A stretch of 6,082 nucleotides of DNA from Spirochaetaceae bacterium. GTDB taxonomy: Bacteria > Spirochaetota > Spirochaetia > Treponematales > Breznakiellaceae. The DNA lies in contig JAITXS010000168.1 in NCBI GenBank assembly GCA_031284645.1, positions 1 through 6,082 on the forward strand. The letters are read 5' to 3'. The position numbers and the translations under genes were made by a program. The notes below the pieces were generated by a model. It worked only from the letters and a program-made list of their open reading frames with translations, did no database searches and was not told the DNA's origin. Each line of letters begins with the position of its first letter. The first letter of the stretch is position 1. Positions 1 to 6,082 of this stretch are shown one piece after another.

Positions 1-47
1 AAGAAGCCAGGGAAATGCTGAAAAGTAAAAGTAGCGTAATTGGGTAG
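1..47 (+). CDS. Possible 3' end of a plus-strand gene, partial
   Basis: Reading frame 3 is open from the left edge to a TAG at 45-47 and would encode the tail EAREMLKSKSSVIG. The composition (charged helix, then a short polar tail) is plausible for a protein C-terminus. The other two plus frames stop earlier, at 19-21 and 26-28. If real, this gene converges on fliP and its stop codon lies inside the first GGGTAG repeat unit. Only 14 codons are visible, so no function can be assigned and chance openness is quite possible. Confidence 0.25.
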   Translation, partial: EAREMLKSKSSVIG

Positions 48-123
48 TAGGGTCATTGGGTAGAGGGTTTAGTTCTTACCAGAAATCTACTACCCTAAAC
101 CCCGAACCCTTGCTTCGGGGTAG
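39..123. repeat. G-rich GGGTAG-type repeat patch with G-quadruplex motif
   Basis: The nonamer ATTGGGTAG occurs at 39-47 and 55-63, a 16-bp period. GGGTAG recurs at 118-123 and its complement CTACCC at 90-95. GGGTAGTAG (42-50) is a perfect inverted match to CTACTACCC (87-95), and GGGTTTAG (65-72) to CTAAACCC (95-102). These two pairings cross, so they cannot form together as a simple nested hairpin. On the plus strand four GGG tracts at 42-44, 50-52, 58-60 and 65-67 are separated by loops of 5, 5 and 4 nt, which fits the usual G-quadruplex pattern. Such low-complexity intergenic patches are often dispersed repeats. Copy number elsewhere cannot be judged here. Confidence 0.6.
99..121 (-). terminator. 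Hairpin just downstream of fliP, possible weak terminator
   Basis: ACCCCGAA at 99-106 pairs perfectly with TTCGGGGT at 114-121, giving an 8-bp GC-rich stem with a 7-nt loop. It starts 3 bp past the fliP stop codon. On the minus strand only a short TTTA follows the stem, not a real U-tract, so it is a poor intrinsic terminator by the classical rule. It could equally be an mRNA 3'-end stabiliser or part of the surrounding repeat patch. Confidence 0.35.
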
Positions 124-124
124 A

Positions 125-943
125 TTATACAAAGGAACGCGCGATCTGGTCGACCAAAAGGCCCCATCCGTTAACCATAACAAATAAAATCAATTTAAAA
201 GGCATGGAAATCATAACCGGTGGCAGCATAATCATACCCATAGACATTAAAGCGCTTGCAACAACCATATCAATAATAATAAACGGAATAAAAAGCAGTA
301 TGCCTATTTTAAAGGCAATGGTTAACTCGTTCAGGATAAACGCGGGAATAAGTACATAGGTCGGCACATCGGCAAGTGTTTCAGGGCGCTCAAGCCCTCT
401 CATCGCCATAAAGAGGCGTATATTTTCAGGATCAGATCGCATCTGATTATACATAAAAAGACGTAGCGGGGCCTCGGCTTCGCGGTATGCCTCCCCGGCG
501 CTTAGAGTTCCCTCCGATAAGGGGCGTATGCTCTTTGTGTAAATAGTGTCAAAGGTAGGCCACATAATAAAAACGGTTAAAAAAAGCGAGATGCCGAGTA
601 TGACCTGATTCGGCGGAACCTGCTGGAGCGACAAAGCCCGTTTGACAAAATCAAGCACAATGGAGATACGAAGAAAGCTTGTCATCAGCACAAAGATACT
701 CGGCGCAAGGGCCAATACCGTAAGAAGAAGGAGGAGTTGGACGCTAAAAGCCACTTCCTGTCCGCTTGCCGGATTACGTACGCTCAGATCGATAAAGGGA
801 ACAACCGGTGAATCGCCCGGAATACTCGCCCTGCCCTGAGTTGCCGCCCCGGGAAAGGGAATAGGCGGCGGCATACCCTGAGCCGATACTTCAGACGGCG
901 CGCCAAATGCCATTAGCAGGCAAAATACAAAAAGTGCTCTCAT
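125..943 (-). CDS. fliP: Flagellar biosynthesis protein FliP (type III export gate)
   Basis: FliP is an inner-membrane core subunit of the flagellar type III export gate (FliPQR), through which rod, hook and filament subunits are secreted. From the ATG at 943 the protein is 272 aa. Residues 1-21 form a signal peptide (Arg at 2, hydrophobic core, VSA before the likely cleavage site), and FliP is known to have one. Hydrophobic segments follow at about 65-90, 114-131 and 195-235, with a last one at about 249-267. Family hallmarks include VPPNQVILG (109-117), PAFILNELTIAFKIG (200-214) and PFKLILFVMVNGW (248-260), which align well with E. coli FliP. The signal peptide argues against the type III secretion paralogue SctR. 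A longer reading from GTG at 1012 is open, but it buries the signal peptide and would overlap the divergent frame. No candidate start has a clear Shine-Dalgarno. No fliO lies upstream and no fliQ downstream within the window. Confidence 0.94.
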   Translation of the reverse strand: MRALFVFCLLMAFGAPSEVSAQGMPPPIPFPGAATQGRASIPGDSPVVPFIDLSVRNPASGQEVAFSVQLLLLLTVLALAPSIFVLMTSFLRISIVLDFVKRALSLQQVPPNQVILGISLFLTVFIMWPTFDTIYTKSIRPLSEGTLSAGEAYREAEAPLRLFMYNQMRSDPENIRLFMAMRGLERPETLADVPTYVLIPAFILNELTIAFKIGILLFIPFIIIDMVVASALMSMGMIMLPPVMISMPFKLILFVMVNGWGLLVDQIARSFV

Positions 944-1035
944 CACTAAAACAACACTAACATAGAGCACCGAGTTTTTCAATGAGGCACCGCGCCTACT
1001 TGCGGAAAACACGTTTTTTGGGGATTATAGAAGCA
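944..1035. promoter_or_regulatory. Divergent intergenic region between fliP and the 464-aa gene
   Basis: This 92-bp gap must supply transcription signals for both divergent genes unless they start inside each other. Toward fliP there is a perfect TATAAT on the minus strand (1029-1024), but no good -35 box 16-18 bp upstream of it. Toward the rightward gene, TTGCGG (1000-1005) and GATTAT (1023-1028) are 17 bp apart, but that would start the transcript almost at the ATG. I see no sigma-28 type flagellar promoter. These are weak matches by eye only. Confidence 0.22.
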
Positions 1036-2430
1036 ATGATTGAACTAAACGATTATCTGAAAAAACTGAAAGAGGCGCTTGGCGCGCGGCAGGATTGGCT
1101 TGAGCGTTCTGATATGCCCAAGCTCAAGGAGGATTTCCGCGCTTTTCATACGGCGCTGGCCGTGATTTACAATTTTTTTGTAAAAAAAGGCTATATTGCC
1201 GATGACCCGTACCGGAATGACGCAAAAACAGGCGATCTTAAAGTGCCGGAAGCGGGTGTCGTCAACGAGGCGAATAAACGCGATCAGATCGGGCAGTGGA
1301 TGTCCTCTTTGATCAAGGAGATTGATTTTCTCACCAATTTTTATCAATTTAGTGTTGAGAATTTTTCTCAGGGTAAAATAAAAATCATGATGGGGCTTAT
1401 CAAGTATATTAACTGGACGAGGCTCTCATCTGATACGGATACTCCGGTCACACAGGCGGTAAGCGGGATTATTACGACAGCGCGGCGCTCCGGCAGCGAT
1501 CCTGTCGCGTTGACCATGCTCGGTGACGCGGTATCAAAGCTGGAAATCACGACTGAATCAATTGCGAATCATCTGAAGCTTATTAGTGATTTTAACCGTG
1601 AACAGTATAAGTATGATTTGCGCATCAATGTTACCAGCGCAATACCACAAAATGAATTACAGATTGCCACGATAAAAAAGAGATTTGCTTCTGTGTGCCC
1701 AAAGGAGCCCTTCTATCCCGAACTTGCCGAAGAGCTTATCCGGGAAGATATTTCCGAGAAGGGTGCCGCATTGCGGGAAGCAGTGCTTAAAAAACTTGCC
1801 GCTTCCGGTGAAAAACAGAAAGTTGCCAAACAAGAGGTAGATTACAAAGCGATTGTTATTGATGCTCTTAACGCGATTGGCGGTGCTGCTGTAACTTTAA
1901 TTGAAATTTCGATAAAGCTCTCAGCCAATTATGAGCTTATGAATAATAAAAAAAATGGTGTCTGGGACAAACTATGCAAACTCATTCAACAGATGACCAA
2001 TCATGAAGCGGATCCTGTTTTTTATGACATTAGCTATCAGGATCCTAATAAGGGAACAACAGTCCGGGAAAGGCTTAATTACAGTACCTTTAGCGCCGTT
2101 ATCGAAAAAAAATCAAAAATACTGAACGCGCTTGCAGCGCGGGGGTCTGCGGCAGCCAAGCTGGAGGCTATGGATGAAAGTCAGCTTGTCGACATCCTGC
2201 AACGCAATACAAAAGATATGCTTGCCATACATAAAACCCTAAGCGCGCTGGATAGTTTTTTTAAAACGAATGTTGGTCACGCTGATCGCGGGAAAGTAAG
2301 AGGTATTAAACCTGAGCTGGGAGCACTCAAGAACGCGATCTCACGGGCAAACCAAAAGATGCAAGAATATCAGTCTCTTAAAGAAGAAGCCGAGCAATTC
2401 AAAAAACTTGGTATTGCCAAAGTGGATTAG
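1036..2430 (+). CDS. Uncharacterised helical cytosolic protein, 464 aa
   Basis: I do not recognise this protein. It has no signal peptide, lipobox or convincing membrane segment, so it is probably cytosolic. It appears mostly alpha-helical. The N-terminus (MIELNDYLKKLKEALG) and C-terminus (about 430-464, rich in K, E and Q: NQKMQEYQSLKEEAEQFKKLG) look like amphipathic or coiled-coil helices. A more apolar helix lies near 272-294 (AIVIDALNAIGGAAVTLIEI). A lysine/glutamate-rich linker at about 248-270 may separate an N-terminal and a C-terminal half. No catalytic motif or nucleotide-binding loop is visible. I chose ATG 1036, which gives a natural MIELNDYL start and is preceded by AG-rich bases. 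The ATG at 982 would add 18 basic residues inside the intergenic region. The gene is divergent from fliP and converges on the HAD gene. It may be a spirochaete-restricted family, but that is a guess from overall character. Confidence 0.88.
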   Translation: MIELNDYLKKLKEALGARQDWLERSDMPKLKEDFRAFHTALAVIYNFFVKKGYIADDPYRNDAKTGDLKVPEAGVVNEANKRDQIGQWMSSLIKEIDFLTNFYQFSVENFSQGKIKIMMGLIKYINWTRLSSDTDTPVTQAVSGIITTARRSGSDPVALTMLGDAVSKLEITTESIANHLKLISDFNREQYKYDLRINVTSAIPQNELQIATIKKRFASVCPKEPFYPELAEELIREDISEKGAALREAVLKKLAASGEKQKVAKQEVDYKAIVIDALNAIGGAAVTLIEISIKLSANYELMNNKKNGVWDKLCKLIQQMTNHEADPVFYDISYQDPNKGTTVRERLNYSTFSAVIEKKSKILNALAARGSAAAKLEAMDESQLVDILQRNTKDMLAIHKTLSALDSFFKTNVGHADRGKVRGIKPELGALKNAISRANQKMQEYQSLKEEAEQFKKLGIAKVD

Positions 2431-2453
2431 CTGCCGCGCAGGGCGCGGCAGCT
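2429..2453. terminator. GC-rich hairpin between convergent genes
   Basis: Bases 2429-2439 pair perfectly with 2443-2453, an 11-bp stem (9 of 11 pairs are G-C) closed by a 3-nt AGG loop. It begins on the last two bases of the rightward stop codon and ends 15 bp before the HAD stop codon. That position is typical of a bidirectional terminator. However, neither strand shows a U-tract after the stem, so it may act with Rho or mainly protect 3' ends. Confidence 0.6.
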
Positions 2454-2468
2454 GAAACGGGAGGATCC

Positions 2469-3131
2469 TTAAAATAAAGCTCTTACCTCGGTCAATGAAG
2501 TGCAGCGCCGCCATACTGTTTCCAGGATTTCTGCGGGAGGCTCAAGCAAATCTTTAATAAAGATAGAACGTATACCGGCGGCCTTGAGTGCACGCAGCCC
2601 TGCCGGAGAATCTTCAAGTCCCGCACACGCGGAACATTCAAAGCCTAATTTTTCGGCGGCGCGTAAAAAAATATCGGGCGCGGGTTTACCGTGGCTGACT
2701 TGGTCTCCGGTAATAACAAACGCAAAGTACTGCTCTATCGCGCCGCACTTTAGTTTCCAGCGTCCCCGCTCTGCCCATGTTGATGTTGCAACCGCCATAG
2801 GAATCTTTTTATCTTTAAGATAGTCAAGAAGGGAAAGGAGACCCGGCCTGTGCGGTATCCCCTCCCGCTCAAAGCGTTCCACTTGTTTACAGTTTGTTTC
2901 CCCGTATATTTCATCAAAAGGGAAATCCTGTCCCATATTTTTGCACAAAAAATCTTTCGTGGCTCTGTTGTCAATACCTATTGTTTGTATAAGGATGTCT
3001 TCGCTTATATCCCATCCCCGCGTTTCACTTATCTTTTTAAAATCAGAAAGAAAGGGACGTTCGGTGTCAAGCATAAGCCCGTCAAGATCAAAAATCGCGG
3101 CCTGTGGTTTTATATTTATTTCTGTATTCAT
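2469..3131 (-). CDS. HAD-superfamily hydrolase, beta-phosphoglucomutase-like
   Basis: This is a cytosolic HAD enzyme of the beta-phosphoglucomutase/sugar-phosphatase group (subfamily I with helical cap), 220 aa, the usual length. The motif I sequence is FDLDGLMLDTE, with the expected nucleophile Asp15 and acid/base Asp17. Motif II is the VATST segment with Ser117, motif III is Lys149 in HGKPAPD, and motif IV is the acidic pair Glu173-Asp174 in GLEDSPAG. All catalytic positions are present, so the enzyme should be active. The substrate cannot be read from sequence: phosphosugar phosphatases and phosphomutases share these motifs. I chose ATG 3131 because GGGAG lies 7 bp upstream of it. The ATG at 3182 would overlap the lipoprotein gene and add 17 polar residues unlike the family. 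It lies 25 bp after the lipoprotein stop codon, so the two are probably co-transcribed. Confidence 0.93.
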   Translation of the reverse strand: MNTEINIKPQAAIFDLDGLMLDTERPFLSDFKKISETRGWDISEDILIQTIGIDNRATKDFLCKNMGQDFPFDEIYGETNCKQVERFEREGIPHRPGLLSLLDYLKDKKIPMAVATSTWAERGRWKLKCGAIEQYFAFVITGDQVSHGKPAPDIFLRAAEKLGFECSACAGLEDSPAGLRALKAAGIRSIFIKDLLEPPAEILETVWRRCTSLTEVRALF

Positions 3132-3156
3132 GTTTAAACTCCCGTGCTCTTTTTCA

Positions 3157-3888
3157 TTACGGCTCTCCCCAGACAATTTCATAAGAAAGCGGTGTTTCGA
3201 CTACCAAAATATCAAGTAAAGAAATATCGAATTCTGCTGTATTATCTTTATAAACGCCGCCTTTAATTCCGCTTATCTTTGCGGGGAATTTGAGCGATAC
3301 CTTGATGCGGGAAGCGGCAATTTCCTGTGCAATCGCGCCTCCGTAAACAGCACTGATTAAATCAAGATACTCTTTTTTCATAAGTTCTTCCCCGGTAACA
3401 AGGGGTGCCATAATAGAGGATAGATAGCTGCTTAATTCCGGAGATAAAAGAGCAATGAGCTTGGGGCCGTTTGTCTTGTCCAGATAAAACACTGTTTTTC
3501 CGCCGTGCCCTTTTTGCTCCCAGCTTACAAATTGAGACGCCGGGCCTGCGGTGCCGGAGCTTTTACTGATAAGTTCATCAATCTTGGTGATAACAAGTTC
3601 ACCTTCAATTGAGTCCGCGGTTTTATTGATAAAAAGCGCTTTTTCAATGCCCGGGAGTCGGGAGAGGGATGTATTCAGCATCTGTGCGTCAAGCAGCACA
3701 GATTGGGACGCTCCTGTCCCTGATAGAATACGGCTCATCATAGCGCTTGCTTTGGGCCCCAAGCCTGCGTTTATGCTTAAATCTGCGCGGCCGGCGGCAT
3801 TGAGCGTTCCGCTGATCCGGGCTGAACATCCGATGCTCAGCGCGCTTAAAAACAAGACGCTTATGATACAGGATAGTCTTTTTTTCAT
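3157..3888 (-). CDS. Putative lipoprotein of unknown function
   Basis: The 243-aa product starts MKKRLSCIISVLFLSALSIGC: a basic n-region, a hydrophobic core and a lipobox ending at Cys21. Leu sits at -4 and Ser at -3, a relaxed arrangement typical of spirochaetal lipoproteins. Lipidation at Cys21 and membrane anchoring are therefore likely. The mature part opens with ISGTLNAAGRADLSI, a beta-strand-like stretch. A mixed helical middle follows, and the end is again strand-rich (KVSLKFPAKISGIKGG to VETPLSYEIVW). This strand-helix-strand layout loosely recalls LppM-type lipoprotein domains, but there is no C-terminal membrane helix and I would not assign that family without a profile search. The start is supported by AAGGAG 11 bp upstream of the ATG. 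The preceding 167-bp gap holds a hairpin, and the HAD gene follows after 25 bp. Confidence 0.88.
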   Translation of the reverse strand: MKKRLSCIISVLFLSALSIGCSARISGTLNAAGRADLSINAGLGPKASAMMSRILSGTGASQSVLLDAQMLNTSLSRLPGIEKALFINKTADSIEGELVITKIDELISKSSGTAGPASQFVSWEQKGHGGKTVFYLDKTNGPKLIALLSPELSSYLSSIMAPLVTGEELMKKEYLDLISAVYGGAIAQEIAASRIKVSLKFPAKISGIKGGVYKDNTAEFDISLLDILVVETPLSYEIVWGEP

Positions 3889-3924
3889 TGTTAACGAGTC
3901 TCCTTCAGATAGATATGATGTTAT

Positions 3925-3983
3925 AAGCAGGGTAGGAACAAGACCTGTTCCCCGCCCTGAGTTCTCAATCCTCTTACCTGCTT
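3925..3983 (-). promoter_or_regulatory. Structured leader upstream of the lipoprotein gene
   Basis: GGAACA (3935-3940) and TGTTCC (3946-3951) form a perfect 6-bp inverted repeat around a 5-bp loop. CAGGG (3928-3932) and CCCTG (3955-3959) extend it across a small internal loop. A competing pairing joins AAGCAGG (3925-3931) to CCTGCTT (3977-3983), which is followed on the plus strand by more Ts (T-run 3982-3987). No gene on that strand would use a terminator here. Toward the lipoprotein gene there is a TATAAC (3925-3920) just past the hairpin, so the inner palindrome could be an operator overlapping a promoter, or an RNA leader hairpin. It matches no riboswitch class that I recognise. The rest of the 3889-4055 gap shows only the Shine-Dalgarno of the lipoprotein gene. 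Confidence 0.35.
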
Positions 3984-4055
3984 TTTTGAAATAATCATTT
4001 CCGGACGGGCACGGGATTAAACACGAAGGCTTTTACGAATAACATAAAACGGGAA

Positions 4056-4790
4056 CTACCAGCCTTTTTGTTCACTGAATTGACTATAGACAGGTAAATC
4101 CAAAATACCGGAAAGCTTAAGTATTGGGTTAGCCGCAATTTCAGCGTCTTCCTGTTCCGGAAGTACCGGTGTTTTTGGCATCCTGAACGGACGCGAGGAT
4201 ACCAGCAGAAATTCTTCGTTGTCCAAAATCGCACAAAGTTCCACCCGATAGGCGCAGTCCGTACCTTTCGGATAAAATTGCCCCCATTCCTCTTCCCCCG
4301 GGAAGTTCAGATAACGAAAATCATCAAAATTTTCAATATGCGCGCTTAGAATGGTATTTCGCCCTTCTCCGCTTGCACAATCGGTTAAAAGCACCCTGAT
4401 ATTATACGCACTAAAGCCCTGTTTCTGCTCGTATCTTTTTCTGTCCGATCCGCTGATTTCCCAAAAAACATACACCCAAAACGGATCCCTGATTAATACA
4501 TCAAGATAAGTAAATGCATATTGCTTCGGAAGCGGCACCGGCGGCGGCACATCAAGCAAGGTTTTTACAAGCGGCGCGAGATCCGGCTGATCAAGATGAA
4601 GCACCTCATCCTGCTCCCCGACAAATTCCTGACGATAAAGGCTTAAACAGGGAGCACATTCCAAAAGTTCACCGATAACAAGCGTTCTGTCAAATCCCGG
4701 CGGAATATCAATATCAAAATTGCCCGCCAAAGAAGAAAGTTCCCTCGTTGTAAGCCATTCCAAATACGGCAAATTAATTTTTTGACTCAT
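4056..4790 (-). CDS. DUF4912 domain-containing protein
   Basis: This 244-aa protein has no signal peptide or membrane helix and is probably cytosolic. Residues about 11-44 (starting EWLTTRELSSLAGNFDI) resemble the small helical SAP/Rho-N-like module often found ahead of DUF4912. Residues about 90-200 match the DUF4912 character: the strand DVLIRDPFWVYVFWEIS (97-113) with its aromatic cluster, then alternating strands through YRVELCAIL and EEFLLVSSRPFRMP. A proline-rich linker (VPPPVPLP, 81-88) separates the two parts, and the last 40 residues look like a flexible tail. The biochemical function of DUF4912 is unknown; a small-molecule, glycan or nucleic-acid binding role would be speculation. 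The start is supported by AGAAGG just upstream of the ATG, although the spacing is tight. It lies 63 bp after the aminotransferase stop codon, so co-transcription is likely. Confidence 0.88.
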   Translation of the reverse strand: MSQKINLPYLEWLTTRELSSLAGNFDIDIPPGFDRTLVIGELLECAPCLSLYRQEFVGEQDEVLHLDQPDLAPLVKTLLDVPPPVPLPKQYAFTYLDVLIRDPFWVYVFWEISGSDRKRYEQKQGFSAYNIRVLLTDCASGEGRNTILSAHIENFDDFRYLNFPGEEEWGQFYPKGTDCAYRVELCAILDNEEFLLVSSRPFRMPKTPVLPEQEDAEIAANPILKLSGILDLPVYSQFSEQKGW

Positions 4791-4853
4791 AAACCTTCTT
4801 TATTTTACGCTCCGAAAATTCTGATTACAGCTATTTCCTCTCGTCCTCTGTTA

Positions 4854-6082
4854 TTATCTTATCATTTCTCCACGCCATGCGGCAAGGGCTTTTTTAAAAG
4901 CATCCGCCGAGGCTTTGATCAGTTTGTCGTTTACGCAATAGGCAAAACGCATCCATCCTTTTTTACCAAAACCGGCACCCGGTACGCCGAGTATTAAATA
5001 TTTTTTAAGGTGTTCACAAAAGGCAAGATCGTCTTCACCGGCATCTGTTTCCTGTGCTGCCCTCCCCTTCCGGTGCGGAACTTTTGCGAATATATAAAAA
5101 GCACCTTCGGGTTCGGCATAATGAATATCCACTGCGTCAAGCACCTGTTTAAAGGCGTCCCTCCTTTCCCGGTAAACGGCAATATTTACGGTTTCTTTTG
5201 TAAGACGCTCTACACAGCGCTGCATCAGGGCCGGCGCGTTGACAAAACCGAGCACCCGCGTTGCGTAAATCAAGGCTTCTGCAAGGAGAGCGGCTTCATC
5301 GGCATCCGGGGAGAGGGCAATATAACCAATACGCTCACCGGCAAGGGAAAGGCTTTTTGAGTATGAGCTTACAACGATAGAATTCTTGTAGGCATTTAAA
5401 ACCGGCGCTGTTTTGATACCGTTAAAAACAATCTCACGATACGGTTCATCAGCAATCAGATAAGGGTAACGTCCGGTTTTCTCTCCGTGGAGAGACAGGA
5501 TAGCGGAGAGCGCCTTGAGAGTTTCGCTCGTATAAACACGCCCTGTCGGATTATTTGGCGAGTTGATCAGCACGGCTGCCGTTTCGTTTGAAAGCGCCGA
5601 CCGAATACCCTCAAGGTTCAGGTTAAAATCATCTTCGGTTTCAACTTCGATAATATTTCCCCGGTGATTTTTCGCATAAGCGCGGTACTCCATAAAATAA
5701 GGCTTGTTGACAATAACTTCATCCGCCGGATTCAGAATAGCCTTAAACACCGTGTTCAGCGCACCGGCCGCACCAACCGACATGATGACATGAGAGCTGT
5801 CAATTAAAACACCATGCTCTGCCGAGACTTTTTCCGCTATAGCGGCGCGGGTTTCAGGATAACCGGCGTTAGGCATATACCCGTGTACTCCCGGAGTCTC
5901 CTCGTTTACCAATTCAAGCAGGGTCTTATGAAAAGCGGGCGGCGGAGAGAGATCGGGATTCCCCAGCGAAAAATCAAATATATTTTCCGCGCCGTGTATT
6001 TTTTTAAGCGCCGCACCTTCCTCAAACATCTTTCGAATTAAGGAAGACGAAGAGAGCGCATCTTTAACTTCTTTCGCGATAG
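4854..6082 (-). CDS. PLP-dependent class I/II aminotransferase, N-terminus cut by window edge
   Basis: This is a fold-type I aminotransferase of the aspartate-aminotransferase superfamily that moves an amino group between an amino acid and a 2-oxo acid using pyridoxal phosphate. Counting from the internal ATG at 6029, it has NSPNNPTG (156-163), DEPY (194-197), the PLP-binding Lys225 in SYSKSLSLAG, Arg233 in GERIGY, PGAGFG (350-355) and the substrate-carboxylate Arg361 in MRFAYC. All key residues are present. The frame stays open from 6029 to the right edge and reads IAKEVKDALSSSSLIRKMFEEG, which matches the usual N-terminal helix of relatives. I therefore call it partial: 408 residues are visible and probably only a few are missing. 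The amino-acid specificity (Asp, Ala, aromatic) cannot be fixed. It is the first visible gene of the leftward block. Confidence 0.95.
   Translation of the reverse strand, partial: IAKEVKDALSSSSLIRKMFEEGAALKKIHGAENIFDFSLGNPDLSPPPAFHKTLLELVNEETPGVHGYMPNAGYPETRAAIAEKVSAEHGVLIDSSHVIMSVGAAGALNTVFKAILNPADEVIVNKPYFMEYRAYAKNHRGNIIEVETEDDFNLNLEGIRSALSNETAAVLINSPNNPTGRVYTSETLKALSAILSLHGEKTGRYPYLIADEPYREIVFNGIKTAPVLNAYKNSIVVSSYSKSLSLAGERIGYIALSPDADEAALLAEALIYATRVLGFVNAPALMQRCVERLTKETVNIAVYRERRDAFKQVLDAVDIHYAEPEGAFYIFAKVPHRKGRAAQETDAGEDDLAFCEHLKKYLILGVPGAGFGKKGWMRFAYCVNDKLIKASADAFKKALAAWRGEMIR

Noticed and set aside
1..56. A fliQ start on the minus strand directly after fliP
   Set aside because: The only ATG, at 56, reads MTLLPNYATFTFQHF, which does not resemble the FliQ N-terminus.
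39..123. CRISPR array
   Set aside because: The repeat units are 6-9 bp, irregular and in both orientations, with no spacer-length unique segments.
125..943. Possible virulence type III secretion protein SctR instead of FliP
   Set aside because: SctR proteins are shorter and lack the cleavable signal peptide seen here, and the motifs match FliP closely.
944..1012. N-terminal extension of FliP from the GTG at 1012
   Set aside because: It places 23 extra residues before a good signal peptide, has no Shine-Dalgarno, and overlaps the divergent frame starting at 982.
3132..3182. Earlier ATG (3182) for the HAD gene
   Set aside because: It overlaps the lipoprotein gene, adds polar residues unlike the family, and ATG 3131 has a good GGGAG ribosome binding site.
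3551..3994. 147-codon open frame on the plus strand
   Set aside because: It lies largely antisense to the lipoprotein gene, has no recognisable motif, and its composition fits a shadow of the opposite-strand coding frame.
5010..5360. 116-codon open frame on the plus strand
   Set aside because: It is entirely antisense to the aminotransferase, which shows every catalytic motif on the minus strand.

Overview
The window looks like chromosomal DNA from a spirochaete, most likely a Treponema-type organism. This is inferred from three things: a FliP of spirochaete-like length with a cleavable signal peptide, a DUF4912 protein of the kind common in treponemes, and a lipoprotein whose lipobox has Leu at -4, as spirochaetes tolerate. 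No rRNA, tRNA, CRISPR array or transposase is visible, so genus and species cannot be fixed.

Layout. Bases 1-47 may hold the last codons of a plus-strand gene. Bases 39-123 are a G-rich, repeat-like non-coding patch with a four-tract G-quadruplex motif and inverted GGGTAG units. fliP (minus strand) follows. Across a short divergent gap it faces a plus-strand gene for a 464-residue helical cytosolic protein that I cannot name. That gene converges, over a strong GC hairpin, on a minus-strand block of four genes. In transcription order these are a PLP-dependent aminotransferase (running off the right edge), a DUF4912 protein, a putative lipoprotein and a HAD-family phosphatase/phosphomutase.

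How the genes relate. The four-gene block is co-directional. The aminotransferase-DUF4912 gap is 63 bp and the lipoprotein-HAD gap is 25 bp, so each pair is probably co-transcribed. The 167-bp gap before the lipoprotein gene holds a sizeable hairpin and may carry its own promoter or leader. The products do not form an obvious pathway: amino-acid transamination, an unknown DUF4912 role, a cell-envelope lipoprotein and sugar-phosphate-type chemistry. FliP belongs to the flagellar type III export gate but has no flagellar neighbour here, which is the most notable contextual oddity.

I see no clearly new multi-gene system. The points most worth following are the isolated fliP beside an unknown protein, the G-quadruplex repeat patch, and the structured leader of the lipoprotein gene.
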